Counted from the first letter of the stretch, positions 8,645-21,134 are shown. The stretch is DNA of 64,000 nt from Marinobacter shengliensis (GCF_003007715.1 NZ_PXNO01000022.1:112635-176634), one strand, 5' to 3'. Translations and numbers: made by a program. The notes: generated by a model not told the origin, from the letters alone.

Positions 8645-11600
8645 ATGGTCCTCTCCGATATTTCCATCAAGCGCCCGGTATTCGCTACGGTTCTCAGCCT
8701 GCTGATTGTGGTGTTCGGGGTGGCGGCACTGATGGAACTGCCCGTTCGGGAGTATCCTGACATTGACCCACCCATTGTGTCGGTGTCCACCGACTACACT
8801 GGTGCTGCGGCTGAAGTGGTCGATACCCAGATCACCCAGGTGATTGAAGGTGCGATCAGTGGCATTGAGGGTATTCGTTCCATTGAGTCATCCACTGAGC
8901 AAGGTGAATCCCGAACGTCCATCGAATTCAACACTTCTCGCGATATCGATGTTGCAGCGAACGATGTCCGCGATGCAGTTGCCCGTGTGGCCAACCAGTT
9001 ACCCGATGAAGCAGATGCCCCCAGGGTTCGTAAGGCGGACTCCGATGCCCGGCCGATGATGTGGGTAACGCTGCTCAGTGATGTATGGGACAGCGCAGAA
9101 CTCAGCGATTTCGCCGATCGGGTGCTGGTCGACCGGTTGTCGGTGCTCGATGGTGTAGCCGATGTTCGAATTGGTGGCGAGCGCCGATACGCCATTCGGG
9201 TGTGGCTCGACCGGGAGCGCCTGGCAGCAAGAAACATCACGGTGGCGGAGGTAGAGCGCGCACTCCGGGACAACAACGTTGAATTACCGGCGGGGCAGGT
9301 GGATTCGTCTACCCGCAATTTCACCGTAAGGGCGGAGGGGCGCTTGTCCAGTGTTGAAGAGTTCCGCAACCTGGTGGTGCGCCGTGACGGCAATGATTTG
9401 CTGCGGCTGGGCGAAGTCGCCAATATCCAGATGGGTGTGGAATCTGACATCAGCCGGTTGCGGGCCAACGGGAAAACCGCCATTGGCCTGGGCATTATCC
9501 GGCAATCCAAAGCCAATACCGTGGCGGTATCGGATGCGGTGCGTGCCGAACTTGAGCGGATTCGGGACACGCTGCCACCGGAAGTCTCACTTGCGGAAAG
9601 CTACGACGAATCCATCTTTATCCGTGCCTCCATCAAAGAGGTGTTGATCACCCTGGGCATCGCCGTGTCTCTGGTGATTCTGGTGATTTTCCTGTTCCTG
9701 AGATCCTGGCGGGCCACATTGATACCGGCCGTGACCATACCGGTGGCGGTGATCGGGGCGTTTATCGGCCTGGGTTTCCTGGGGTTTTCCATCAACGTGC
9801 TTACGTTGCTGGCGATTATCCTTGCCATCGGCCTGGTGGTGGATGATGCCATCGTGATGCTGGAAAACATCCAGCGGCGCATTGATGAAGGAGAACCACC
9901 GCTGTTGGCAGCCTATCGCGGTGCCAAGCAGGTGGCCTTCGCCATCATTGCCACCACACTGACACTGATTGCTGTGTTCGTGCCCATTTCGTTTATGGGC
10001 GGCAACGTTGGCCGGCTGTTCGCCGAGTTTGGCTTCACCCTGGCGGCTGCCGTGATCTTTTCAAGCCTGGTTGCGCTGACGCTGGCCCCGATGCTGTGCT
10101 CGAAATGGCTCCAGCACAGCCCGGAATCCGAAGAAGGCCACCGCCTGTGGGCATTCAGCGAGAAAGTGCTCAATGGCCTGACCAATGGCTATAAAAAACT
10201 GCTGACATTCTCCCTGAATCAGCCGGGTTTGTTGTTGGGCCTGGGTGTGGCTGGCCTGATCATAGCCACCGTCATTTTCCCGCGCCTGCCGCAGGAGCTT
10301 GCGCCTACGGAAGACCGGGGGGTAATCATCATGCCCACCAGCGCCCCGAGGGGGTCGACCGTTGAATACACCGACCACTTTGTCCGCCAGGCGGAGACGC
10401 AATTACTGCCGTACCTGGACGAAGGCATTGCTGCCCGCTTCCTGTCGATTGTCGGTTTCCGGGAGGAAGAAGATAACGCCTTTATGATCATGGGCCTGAC
10501 CCATTGGGATAACCGCGACATTAAGCAGCAACAGGTAACCAGTGAAATCCGGCAGAAGCTGGCGGATATTTCCGGTGTACGGATTAACGTGATCAACCCG
10601 CCGGGCCTTGGCCAGCGAGGCTTCAATCAGCCTGTTGAATTTGTGGTGGCCGGGCCGGATTACGAATCGGTACAGGCCTGGAGTGAAGAGATCGTCGAAC
10701 GGGCGAAAGAGAACCCGAACCTGATCAATGTGGATACCGATTTTGAGCTGACCCGACCGGAGTTACGGTTGAACATTGATCGGGACCGGGCGGCGGACCT
10801 GGACATCACCGTTCAGGATGTGGGCCTGACCCTGCAAACCATGCTTGCCTCCCGCAACGTGACCACCTATGTGGACCGGGGTCGCGAGTACGATGTCATC
10901 ATCCAGGCTGACGACGCCAACAGGGCGACGCCGGGGGATCTTGAACAGATCTTTCTGCGACCGAGAGAAGGCGGCGAGCTGATTCCGATCAAGGCCCTGG
11001 TGTCGGTGGAGGAAATTGGCGCCAATCCGGACCTTCGGCGTATAGATCGGTTGCCGGCGGTGGTCATCAGCGCGTCCCTGGCCGATGGCTATGACCTGGG
11101 TTCGGCGCTGACCTACTTGAATAATCTGGCCGTGGATAACCTGCCGCCGGAGGCCCGGCTCAGCTACAAGGGCCTTTCCCGGGAATTCCAGGATTCGTCC
11201 GCGGCTATCTATCTGACCTTCGGCCTGGCGTTTATCATCGTGTTCCTGGTGCTGGCGGCCCAGTTCGAGAGCTGGATTCACCCGTTGATCATCATGTTGT
11301 CCGTGCCGCTGGCCGTGACCGGGGCGCTCATTGCGTTGGCCTGGTCTGGGATCAGTCTGAACATTTACAGCCAGATCGGCATTATCATGCTGCTCGGGTT
11401 GATGGCCAAGAACGGCATATTGATTGTGGAGTTTGCCAACCAGTTGCGGGACAAGGGTTACGAGGTGCGAGACGCGATTCTTGAGGGTGCCACCCTGCGT
11501 TTCCGTCCTGTTTTGATGACCACTATTTCCACAGTGTTCGGCGCCGTACCACTGGTCATTGCTACCGGCGCCGGTGCGGAAAGCCGGGCGGCCATCGGTA

Positions 11601-11791
11601 TGGTGATTCTCGGTGGGCTGGTGTTCGCCACGACGCTGACGCTGTTCATCATTCCGGTGTTGTACAACCTCCTGGCGCGATTCGCCAAGTCGTCCAACGC
11701 GGTGGAAAAGGAGCTGGAGCGCCTGGCGTCCGGTTCGGCTGGCGGCTCCAGCCCCAAAGGCTCACCCGCAAGCAAGGCTGATGACTTCTGA
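8645..11791 (+). CDS. RND multidrug efflux permease (HAE1/AcrB-like)
   Basis: This 1048-residue, 12-helix inner-membrane proton-driven pump has the usual family length. The N-terminus SDISIKRPVFATVLSLL is typical. PVREYPDIDPP follows, and the TM4 proton-relay pair is present in GLVVDDAIVMLENIQ (about residue 400). The second half repeats the fold, with GLMAKNGILIVEFANQL near residue 925. It is translationally coupled to the adaptor gene. Substrate range is unknown. The 3' end converges with the EAL gene after 15 bases. Confidence 0.95.
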   Translation: MVLSDISIKRPVFATVLSLLIVVFGVAALMELPVREYPDIDPPIVSVSTDYTGAAAEVVDTQITQVIEGAISGIEGIRSIESSTEQGESRTSIEFNTSRDIDVAANDVRDAVARVANQLPDEADAPRVRKADSDARPMMWVTLLSDVWDSAELSDFADRVLVDRLSVLDGVADVRIGGERRYAIRVWLDRERLAARNITVAEVERALRDNNVELPAGQVDSSTRNFTVRAEGRLSSVEEFRNLVVRRDGNDLLRLGEVANIQMGVESDISRLRANGKTAIGLGIIRQSKANTVAVSDAVRAELERIRDTLPPEVSLAESYDESIFIRASIKEVLITLGIAVSLVILVIFLFLRSWRATLIPAVTIPVAVIGAFIGLGFLGFSINVLTLLAIILAIGLVVDDAIVMLENIQRRIDEGEPPLLAAYRGAKQVAFAIIATTLTLIAVFVPISFMGGNVGRLFAEFGFTLAAAVIFSSLVALTLAPMLCSKWLQHSPESEEGHRLWAFSEKVLNGLTNGYKKLLTFSLNQPGLLLGLGVAGLIIATVIFPRLPQELAPTEDRGVIIMPTSAPRGSTVEYTDHFVRQAETQLLPYLDEGIAARFLSIVGFREEEDNAFMIMGLTHWDNRDIKQQQVTSEIRQKLADISGVRINVINPPGLGQRGFNQPVEFVVAGPDYESVQAWSEEIVERAKENPNLINVDTDFELTRPELRLNIDRDRAADLDITVQDVGLTLQTMLASRNVTTYVDRGREYDVIIQADDANRATPGDLEQIFLRPREGGELIPIKALVSVEEIGANPDLRRIDRLPAVVISASLADGYDLGSALTYLNNLAVDNLPPEARLSYKGLSREFQDSSAAIYLTFGLAFIIVFLVLAAQFESWIHPLIIMLSVPLAVTGALIALAWSGISLNIYSQIGIIMLLGLMAKNGILIVEFANQLRDKGYEVRDAILEGATLRFRPVLMTTISTVFGAVPLVIATGAGAESRAAIGMVILGGLVFATTLTLFIIPVLYNLLARFAKSSNAVEKELERLASGSAGGSSPKGSPASKADDF

Positions 11792-11806
11792 TCAGAGCGC
11801 TGGTGG

Positions 11807-13072
11807 TTACAGCACTGTCGGGAACACCAGATGTCCGTCCAGAACCTCGTCCGGGTGGATATCAATACAGAAAATGTGTTGGCCCGTCGAACCGGCAAGG
11901 CCTGTGGATAACGTGACGGTTCGCCGTGCATCCGGAAGCGCAACGTAAGGGCGGCAACTGTTGATTTGTTGCGGCCTTTCCAGGGCATTCCGGAAGTATT
12001 CCCGGTGGCTCCAGCGGGCACCCGCCGAGTAGTAAAGCGGGTTGAAGCGGTCGCCACTGACCATATCCACCTGCGCCAGCCGGCCCTGCTGGACGCCATG
12101 GCTATCCAGAATGAAACAGCGTTTGACGCCTTCCATGAGCAGCAGGTTTCTGCACACGCGTTCAAAGGGCTCGCCCCGGGCGATTTGATGGCAGACATCC
12201 ATGATTTCAAAGCGGAGCAGTTTCAGGTAAGTTTCCTGGCTGTGATAATCCCTCAGGCTCCACTGCTGGGACCGGGACATCACCTGCTGCAGGGCGTTTT
12301 CGGCATTGATCGTGCACTCCCGGGTACTGTGTTTGGGCCGGGCAAACAGAAATCCCTGCAAAAGATCCGCTTCGGTATCCAGCGCAATCCGTGCCTGGTT
12401 CTCACTCTCGATACCCTCCAACAATACCAGGCTGCCGCTTTCTCGGATCATTCTGACCAGGCTGTGCAGCAATACCCGGGCACGCTGGTGTGTTTCCGCA
12501 TTGGCTAGCAGGCTGCGATCAATTTTCACGATCAGTGGATTGATTCGCCACAGCCGCTCGAAATTGGAATCGCCCACGCCAAAATCGTCGATGGCAATCT
12601 GAAAACCAAAGTCTTTGGCTTCCTGGATGAATTCCAGAAGGCCATTGGTGTCACGTGTAGCGGTTTCCACGAGCTCCAGGACTATCCTCTCCGGAGGAAT
12701 TCCGGCGCTGTGACAGTGGGTTGCAAGTTGTCCCAGGTAACCGGCGTGGTGCAGCAAGGTGTCCGGATTGATGTTGATAAACAGCCAGACCGGTTCCTGT
12801 TTAAGACCGAAGTTGGTCAGATGCAGGTTGAGCAGGTGCTGGTCGACACCGGTGGTGACGCCCAAGATTGATGCTTGCTCAAATAACTCGGGTGGGGCAA
12901 TTGGCCGGTTATCCCGATGAACCCGCACCAGCGCCTCGTAACCAACCAGTTTCTGGTGGGTCGGGCTGAGAATGGGTTGATACACAGACTGGAAATCATG
13001 ATGCTTTATAAATCTGGCACATTTACCAGGTACCTTGCCTCGGTGGTCTGCAAGGCTTAACACACTTTTCAT
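11807..13072 (-). CDS. EAL-domain c-di-GMP phosphodiesterase with C-terminal sensor
   Basis: This 421-residue protein has an N-terminal EAL domain (about 20-260) that should hydrolyse c-di-GMP. The signature is YEALVRVH, followed by FININP, LELVETAT, AIDDFGVGDSNFERL (a variant of DDFGTGYSSL), VKIDRSLL, LLEGIES and QGFLFARP. Most metal and catalytic acidic residues therefore appear intact. The C-terminal 150 residues (WSHREYFRNAL ... VTLSTGL) look like a Cache/PAS-type sensor fold, similar in layout to YkuI. No transmembrane helix is seen, so it is probably cytoplasmic. No good ribosome site is visible before ATG 13072. Confidence 0.86.
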   Translation of the reverse strand: MKSVLSLADHRGKVPGKCARFIKHHDFQSVYQPILSPTHQKLVGYEALVRVHRDNRPIAPPELFEQASILGVTTGVDQHLLNLHLTNFGLKQEPVWLFININPDTLLHHAGYLGQLATHCHSAGIPPERIVLELVETATRDTNGLLEFIQEAKDFGFQIAIDDFGVGDSNFERLWRINPLIVKIDRSLLANAETHQRARVLLHSLVRMIRESGSLVLLEGIESENQARIALDTEADLLQGFLFARPKHSTRECTINAENALQQVMSRSQQWSLRDYHSQETYLKLLRFEIMDVCHQIARGEPFERVCRNLLLMEGVKRCFILDSHGVQQGRLAQVDMVSGDRFNPLYYSAGARWSHREYFRNALERPQQINSCRPYVALPDARRTVTLSTGLAGSTGQHIFCIDIHPDEVLDGHLVFPTVL

Positions 13073-13293
13073 GGTCAGGAGCCCTATACTGCTATGGCGT
13101 AGCCGTCCTGGCCGCTGATGGAGTTACCGGGAAAAACTGAAGCCAATTCCGTGCCATCGGTATCTGGTTCTAAAAAAGCGAGGCAGGCCTGGGGTTGAAC
13201 GGCACGATGGCACCCAAGGCCCAGACGGTTTGCACCAGAACGGTGCCCAGACATCACCAAACGGCGTTTAACCGCACCAGGAAACAACAGCCT

Positions 13294-14589
13294 ATGAGTC
13301 AACACAGTCAGTTCCGGTTATTGGGCCAACGGCGGTTTTTGCCGTTCTACCTGACCCAGTTTTCCGGCGCCTTTAACGACAACCTCTACAAAAACGCCCT
13401 GTTGCTTCTGATTACCTTTCAGGCCGGTGGTCTGATGGGGTTGTCTGTGAATGTGGTGGTCAACATCGCTGCGTTCCTGTTCATCCTGCCGTTCTTCCTG
13501 TTTTCCGGTATCGCGGGCCAGATGGCTGACCGCTATGAAAAGGCCGTGATCATCCGCAACGTTAAAGCCGCGGAAATTGGCATCATGCTGGTGGCCGCCA
13601 CGGGCCTCTGGTTTGGCTGGTACGAGTTGCTACTGGTGTTGTTGTTCCTGATGGGGGTGCAGTCCACCTTCTTCGGTCCGGTCAAGTATTCGATTCTGCC
13701 CAGGGTGCTGACCGACGACGAACTGGTTGGCGGCAATGGCCTGGTCAGCATGGGCACCTTTGTAGCGATCTTGCTGGGCACCATCGCTGCGGGCTTGATC
13801 ATGGGGGCTGACCAGGCGGCGAAAGTCACCGCCGTTGGTGTGGTGGTAATGGCGGTGCTCGGATATCTTGCGGCCCGGCAAGTACCCAATACCCGGGACG
13901 AATCGCCGGGTGTTAGGGTTCGGTTCCGGCCATTGCTGGAAACCTGGCGGTTGATGTCGGTGGCAGCGGAGCGGCGGCAGGTGCTGTGGGCGATTCTGGC
14001 CATCTCCTGGTTCTGGTTTCTGGGCGCCGCCTACCTGACCCAGTTCCCCAACTTCGCCAAAACCTGGCTGGCCGGGGATGAAACCGTGGTCACCCTGTTG
14101 CTGGCGATGTTTATCGTGGGTATTTCCATCGGCTCCATGCTGTGTGAGCGGCTGACCAAGCATCGGATCACGCTGTCGCCGGTACCCTGGGGTGCCCTGG
14201 GCCTGACACTGCTGGGGATCGATCTGTTCTTCGCAGTTCCGGCAGAGCCGAGCCCCTCTACCTGGCTCAGCCTGATCACCGAGCCTGTGTATATCCGGGT
14301 ATTGCTGGATCTGGTGGGGATTGGCATTTGTGGCGGGCTGTTTATCGTGCCCCTGTACGCCTTTATCCAGCATGAAACCCCGGATCACAAGCGGGCGCGC
14401 ATCATTGCCGCCCTGAACGTGATCAACTCGCTGTTCATGGTCTGTAGTGCCCTGGCAGGCATCGTGGTTCTGGGGGTGTTTGAGCTTGGAATTCCCGGGT
14501 TTTTCCTGATGCTGTCACTGACGAACGGCCTGGTGTGGATGAGTGTGCTGGGGTTGCGGCGCCGGGCCGAAAAATCTGTGGATAATTAA
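13294..14589 (+). CDS. MFS transporter, LplT-like
   Basis: This 431-residue major facilitator protein has about 12 hydrophobic segments. The N-terminal motif FYLTQFSGAFNDNLYKNAL is characteristic of the lysophospholipid transporter LplT and the MFS half of Aas-type proteins. FFGPVKYSILP and the cytoplasmic-loop motif GIAGQMADRYEK are also present. ATG 13294 is chosen over an upstream in-frame start at 13195 because the first 33 residues of the longer form are charged and unlike the family. The acyltransferase usually paired with LplT is not adjacent. The last codons overlap a DnaA box. Confidence 0.85.
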   Translation: MSQHSQFRLLGQRRFLPFYLTQFSGAFNDNLYKNALLLLITFQAGGLMGLSVNVVVNIAAFLFILPFFLFSGIAGQMADRYEKAVIIRNVKAAEIGIMLVAATGLWFGWYELLLVLLFLMGVQSTFFGPVKYSILPRVLTDDELVGGNGLVSMGTFVAILLGTIAAGLIMGADQAAKVTAVGVVVMAVLGYLAARQVPNTRDESPGVRVRFRPLLETWRLMSVAAERRQVLWAILAISWFWFLGAAYLTQFPNFAKTWLAGDETVVTLLLAMFIVGISIGSMLCERLTKHRITLSPVPWGALGLTLLGIDLFFAVPAEPSPSTWLSLITEPVYIRVLLDLVGIGICGGLFIVPLYAFIQHETPDHKRARIIAALNVINSLFMVCSALAGIVVLGVFELGIPGFFLMLSLTNGLVWMSVLGLRRRAEKSVDN

Positions 14590-14790
14590 TTGGAAAACCT
14601 ACGGATAAGCCCGGAATAAAACTTTTTATTTCTATTAAAAACAGATAGTTAATTCGATTTTAAAGCGTTGAAAAAGTGATCAGGGGTGTGGATAACTTTC
14701 TTGAAAACTTTTCTGAGAAGCTGCTGACAACTGACTGAAAAGCAAAAAGTTTCGGTTTTTACCTAGCCTAAGCCCTGGGTTTATCCACTG
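14577..14790. other. oriC-like region: AT-rich DNA with DnaA boxes
   Basis: The 350-base gap between the MFS gene and mnmG holds an AT-rich stretch (about 14581-14760). Exact DnaA boxes TGTGGATAA occur at 14577-14585 and 14687-14695, a one-mismatch box TTATCCACT at 14781-14789, and a weaker TACGGATAA near 14600. The position beside mnmG (gidA) matches oriC of Escherichia and Vibrio. Clear 13-mer repeats or a DnaA-trio were not established, so this is a candidate only. Confidence 0.45.
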
Positions 14791-14940
14791 GATTTCCTGG
14801 CACCCGCCGCCGGGATGCTTTTCGCTGGGGCGATATCTGGTTAAAATTTGCACATTCAGACTGCAATTTCGCCGGCGAGGCGTTATACTCGCCGCCCTGT
14901 TTTCAGACCCTTTTTTAAAGCCCGATTTCCGAGGTGTAGT

Positions 14941-16827
<1,887 letters not shown>

Positions 16828-16828
16828 G

Positions 16829-17464
16829 ATGACTTATCCACAATGGCCAGGCCAGCTGAGCGACGGGCTGGCGGCGATGAATCTGTCCCTAAGCGAGAGC
16901 CAGCAGCAACAGTTGCTGGCTTTTCTGGCATTGCTGAATAAATGGAACAAGGCCTACAACCTTACCGCCGTTCGGGAGGAGCGGGTGATGGTGTCACGGC
17001 AGTTGCTCGACAGCCTGAGCATCCTGCCCTGGATAACCACCAATCATCTGCTGGATGTTGGCGCCGGTGGCGGCCTGCCCGGTATCCCTCTGGCCATTGT
17101 GTTCCCGGAAAAACGCTTTACCCTGCTTGACAGCAATGGCAAGAAAACCCGGTTTCTGAACCAGTGTGTGCTGGAACTGGGGCTGAGCAATGTTGACGTT
17201 ATCCATGGCCGGGCGGAAGACTGCCAGCCTGACCAGCCATTCACCCAGATCAGCAGCCGGGCCTTTACCGCCCTGGAGAACCTGGTGACCTGGTGCGGCC
17301 AGTTGCTCGCCAGTGAGGGCGAGTTCCTTGCCATGAAAGGCCAGTATCCGGATGATGAAGTAGCTGCCCTTCCGGCCGGCTGGCAGGTAGAATCCAGCCA
17401 TTCCCTGAAGGTGCCCGGTGCAGATGGCGAGAGGCATTTGCTGATCGTCACCCGGGCTGAGTAA
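16829..17464 (+). CDS. rsmG: 16S rRNA (guanine527-N7)-methyltransferase RsmG
   Basis: This 211-residue SAM-dependent methyltransferase makes m7G527 in 16S rRNA. The start at 16829 (MTYPQWPG) avoids overlap with mnmG; a GTG at 16820 would add three residues. The SAM motif LLDVGAGGGLPGIPLAI lies at about 72-88, and the NKAYNLTAVRE segment (about 38-48) is typical. The start region contains an exact DnaA box at 16834-16842, probably incidental to coding or part of the origin-proximal enrichment. Confidence 0.96.
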   Translation: MTYPQWPGQLSDGLAAMNLSLSESQQQQLLAFLALLNKWNKAYNLTAVREERVMVSRQLLDSLSILPWITTNHLLDVGAGGGLPGIPLAIVFPEKRFTLLDSNGKKTRFLNQCVLELGLSNVDVIHGRAEDCQPDQPFTQISSRAFTALENLVTWCGQLLASEGEFLAMKGQYPDDEVAALPAGWQVESSHSLKVPGADGERHLLIVTRAE

Positions 17465-17495
17465 ACCCGCTAAACCCAAGAGCAGGAGGCAAAGC

Positions 17496-18290
17496 ATGGC
17501 GCGCGTGATTGCAGTGACCAATCAGAAAGGCGGTGTGGGCAAAACCACCACCTGCGTCAATCTTGCCGCGTCTCTTGCCGCCACCAAACGCCGGGTGCTG
17601 CTGGTGGATATGGACCCCCAGGGCAACGCCACCATGGGCAGCGGTGTCGACAAGAATAGCCTGCAGTTGTCCGGTTACGACGTGCTCACCAAACGTGCCA
17701 GCGCTGCCGAAGTGATTGTCAGGGCCGAGGCCTCCGGCTTTGACATACTGCCCGCCAACGGCGACCTGACCGCGGCGGAAGTGGAACTGATGAATGAAAT
17801 CGGTCGGGAGCACCGGCTGCGCCTGACCCTCAACACCGTTCGCGAGAATTTCGATTACATCCTCATCGATTGCCCGCCGTCCCTGAACCTGCTGACCGTC
17901 AATGCCCTGTCGGCGTCGGATTCGGTGCTCATCCCCATGCAGTGCGAATACTATGCCCTGGAAGGCTTGGCCGCATTGATGAATACCGTGGAGCAGATCA
18001 AGGAAACGGTGAACCCGAACCTTGAGGTCGAAGGCATCCTGCGCACCATGTACGACCCGCGCAACAGCCTGACCCTGGATGTCTCCAGCCAGCTGAACGA
18101 GTATTTTGGTGACAAGGTCTACCGGGCGGTAATTCCCCGCAACGTGCGCCTGGCCGAGGCACCCAGTTACGGTATGCCGGCGCTGGCCTACGACCGGGCC
18201 TCCAAAGGCGCCATTGCCTATCTGGCCCTGGCCGGAGAAATGGTGCGCCGGCACGGATCGAAAAAGACATCCGCCGCGGTTGCGGTGTAA
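17496..18290 (+). CDS. parA: Chromosome partitioning ATPase ParA (Soj)
   Basis: This 264-residue nucleoid-binding ATPase moves ParB-bound origin DNA. The deviant Walker A motif KGGVGKTTTCVN is at about 10-21. The DMDPQGNATMGSGV motif (about 40) and the Walker B region LIDCPPSLNLLT (about 125) are intact. AGGAGG lies just upstream of ATG. parB follows after 48 bases. The order rsmG-parA-parB-atpI is the conserved origin-proximal arrangement in gammaproteobacteria. Confidence 0.97.
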   Translation: MARVIAVTNQKGGVGKTTTCVNLAASLAATKRRVLLVDMDPQGNATMGSGVDKNSLQLSGYDVLTKRASAAEVIVRAEASGFDILPANGDLTAAEVELMNEIGREHRLRLTLNTVRENFDYILIDCPPSLNLLTVNALSASDSVLIPMQCEYYALEGLAALMNTVEQIKETVNPNLEVEGILRTMYDPRNSLTLDVSSQLNEYFGDKVYRAVIPRNVRLAEAPSYGMPALAYDRASKGAIAYLALAGEMVRRHGSKKTSAAVAV

Positions 18291-18338
18291 CATAGATCGC
18301 CGTCAGGCGACCATGCATCCACCATTTCAACAGGAAGA

Positions 18339-19226
18339 ATGACAACCACCATGGCGGCGAAGAAACGAGGTTTGGGCGAACGCGGTTTGGGGGCACTGCT
18401 TCAGGGTTCCAAAGTAAACCTGAACCAGGAACCCGGTAATCACGATGGAGAACTGCGGGACATTCCCGTGGATCTGATCCAGCGCGGGCGTTATCAGCCC
18501 CGCCGTGACATGGACCCGGCCGCCCTGCAGGAACTGGCCGACTCCATTCGCCAACAGGGCGTGATGCAGCCGGTGGTGGTTCGCCCCATCGCGGAAGGCC
18601 GTTATGAACTGATTGCCGGTGAACGACGCTGGCGCGCTACCCAGATAGCCGAACTGGACCGTATTCCCGCCATTATCCGCGATGTGCCCGATGAGGCCGC
18701 CATTGCCATGGCGCTGATCGAGAACATTCAGCGGGAAAACCTCAATCCGATCGAAGAAGCCTTCGCCCTGCAACGCCTGCAGGAAGAATTTGGCCTGACC
18801 CAGGCCCAGGTGGCTGAAGCTGTGGGTAAATCCCGCACCACCATCACCAACCTGTTGCGCCTGATTGGCCTCACCGAAGATGTCCGGACCATGCTTGAGC
18901 ACGGTGATCTGGAAATGGGCCATGGTCGCGCCATGCTCACCCTGCCGCCGGAGCAGCAGATGCAGGTGGCCCGCCAGGTGGTGGCCAAGTCGCTGTCGGT
19001 ACGCCAGACCGAAGCCCTGGTGCGTCGGATTCAGCAGGAGAAGCCCGCGGCCGAAGAAACCGAAAGCAAGGGCCTCGACCCCAATATTCGCGCCCTGCAG
19101 GACGACCTTTCAGACCGCCTTGGTGCCCGGGTTGCGATCAACCATGGCAAACGGGGAAAGGGCAAAGTGGTGATCGAATACAGTTCACTGGATGAACTGG
19201 ATGGTATTCTGGGCCATATCCGCTAA
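18339..19226 (+). CDS. parB: Chromosome partitioning protein ParB (Spo0J)
   Basis: This 295-residue centromere-binding CTPase loads at parS. The N-terminal AAKKRGLGERGLGALL contacts ParA. The ParB/Srx domain contains GERRWRAT and ENIQRENLNPIEEA, and the helix-turn-helix is LTQAQVAEAVGKSRTTITNLLRL. The start is ambiguous: ATG 18339 is very close to AGGAAG, while ATG 18351 (MAAKKRGLG) is 13 bases from it and matches the start in relatives. No perfect parS was found in the window. Confidence 0.96.
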   Translation: MTTTMAAKKRGLGERGLGALLQGSKVNLNQEPGNHDGELRDIPVDLIQRGRYQPRRDMDPAALQELADSIRQQGVMQPVVVRPIAEGRYELIAGERRWRATQIAELDRIPAIIRDVPDEAAIAMALIENIQRENLNPIEEAFALQRLQEEFGLTQAQVAEAVGKSRTTITNLLRLIGLTEDVRTMLEHGDLEMGHGRAMLTLPPEQQMQVARQVVAKSLSVRQTEALVRRIQQEKPAAEETESKGLDPNIRALQDDLSDRLGARVAINHGKRGKGKVVIEYSSLDELDGILGHIR

Positions 19227-19386
19227 GTCAGCCTGATAATCGGGAAAAATCATCCTAAAGTCCCGCTTTTCGCATTAAACACCACATGTGGTTGCTCCGG
19301 AGGTTGCAGAACACAACTTGTGTTATCTGCTATCAAATACCGACCCGATCTGGTTAAAACTTGGCCGATTTTTCGGTCGAGTTGTG

Positions 19387-19415
19387 TTGAACAGCTATCG
19401 GTTAACACATATAAT
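19387..19415 (+). promoter_or_regulatory. Sigma-70 promoter of the atp operon
   Basis: TTGAAC (19387-19392), a 17-base spacer and a perfect TATAAT (19410-19415) precede atpI. A start near 19422 leaves too short a leader for ATG 19430 and favours translation from ATG 19445. Confidence 0.8.
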
Positions 19416-19444
19416 TCCGCGCGCTTGCAATGACAGCTGGTGAC

Positions 19445-19837
19445 ATGACACGTTCGAAGAAAGCCATCATGCGTTTGCCGCTCCTGAAGTGGCTGGTTAT
19501 CGAGATGGCGGCTCTGGTCACTATCAGTCTGTTGTGGTTGTTTGAAAGTCGTTTGGCCGGGTATTCCGCGTTTATCGGCGGTCTTATTTTTGTCATACCA
19601 AACGCGTATTTTGCTCACCGGATGTACCGGTACCAAGGCGCCCGACACGCGCGCCTGATGGTGGGCAACATGTTCAGGGCAGAAGGCATCAAGCTTGCCC
19701 TTACCGCAGTGGGTTTTGCGGCAGTTTTCATCTTGATGGAGCCAGTACATGTGCCGGCTCTGTTATTCACTTTTGCTGTAATGGTTGTTCTCAGTGGCGT
19801 GCTGCGCTTCCTGATTCAACCGCAAAGACAGCTATAG
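19445..19837 (+). CDS. atpI: ATP synthase subunit I
   Basis: AtpI is a small membrane protein (130 residues from ATG 19445, 135 from ATG 19430) with four hydrophobic segments. It assists assembly of the c-ring. It shows the family pattern GYSAFIGGLIFVIPNAYFAHRMYRYQGAR and a basic C-terminal tail. It is first in the atp operon, 18 bases before atpB. The later ATG is preferred because of the promoter position. It is not part of the finished enzyme. Confidence 0.92.
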   Translation: MTRSKKAIMRLPLLKWLVIEMAALVTISLLWLFESRLAGYSAFIGGLIFVIPNAYFAHRMYRYQGARHARLMVGNMFRAEGIKLALTAVGFAAVFILMEPVHVPALLFTFAVMVVLSGVLRFLIQPQRQL

Positions 19838-20725
<888 letters not shown>

Positions 20726-20810
20726 CGGACAGTACAGAAGAAGTTTCGTAAAACCTGGATTGTGAAATCCCAAATTAACCTTTAATAAACTGAAAGCTAA
20801 GGAGTTTTAA

Positions 20811-21038
20811 ATGGAAATCGTATTCATCGCAGCTGCTATCATCCTGGGTTCTGGCGCTCTGGCCACCGGTATTGGCTTCGCTCTGCTGGGCGGCAAACTG
20901 CTCGAGTCTTCTGCTCGTCAGCCTGAAATGGCTCCGCAGCTGCAAACCAAGACCTTCATCATGGCTGGTCTGCTTGACGCTGTTCCGATGATCGGTGTTG
21001 GTATCGCGATGTACCTGATCTTCGTTGTAGCTGGTTAA
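20811..21038 (+). CDS. atpE: ATP synthase Fo subunit c
   Basis: This 75-residue proteolipid makes the rotor ring. Two helices flank the polar loop [15 protein letters not shown]. The ion-binding Asp is in [12 protein letters not shown] (about residue 57), the same arrangement as Escherichia Asp61. Lack of the Na+-type Gln/Glu/Ser-Thr signature indicates proton coupling. A strong TAAGGAG ribosome site 6 bases before ATG fits the high stoichiometry. Confidence 0.97.
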   Translation: MEIVFIAAAIILGSGALATGIGFALLGGKLLESSARQPEMAPQLQTKTFIMAGLLDAVPMIGVGIAMYLIFVVAG

Positions 21039-21134
21039 TTACACCCGAGAAGCCAGGGCGCTGCTCACTTGAGTTGAGGACGCGCCCGGTTTTCCGGAAA
21101 CCAGGACGCAACGAATAGCAAGAGGTATATTGCC

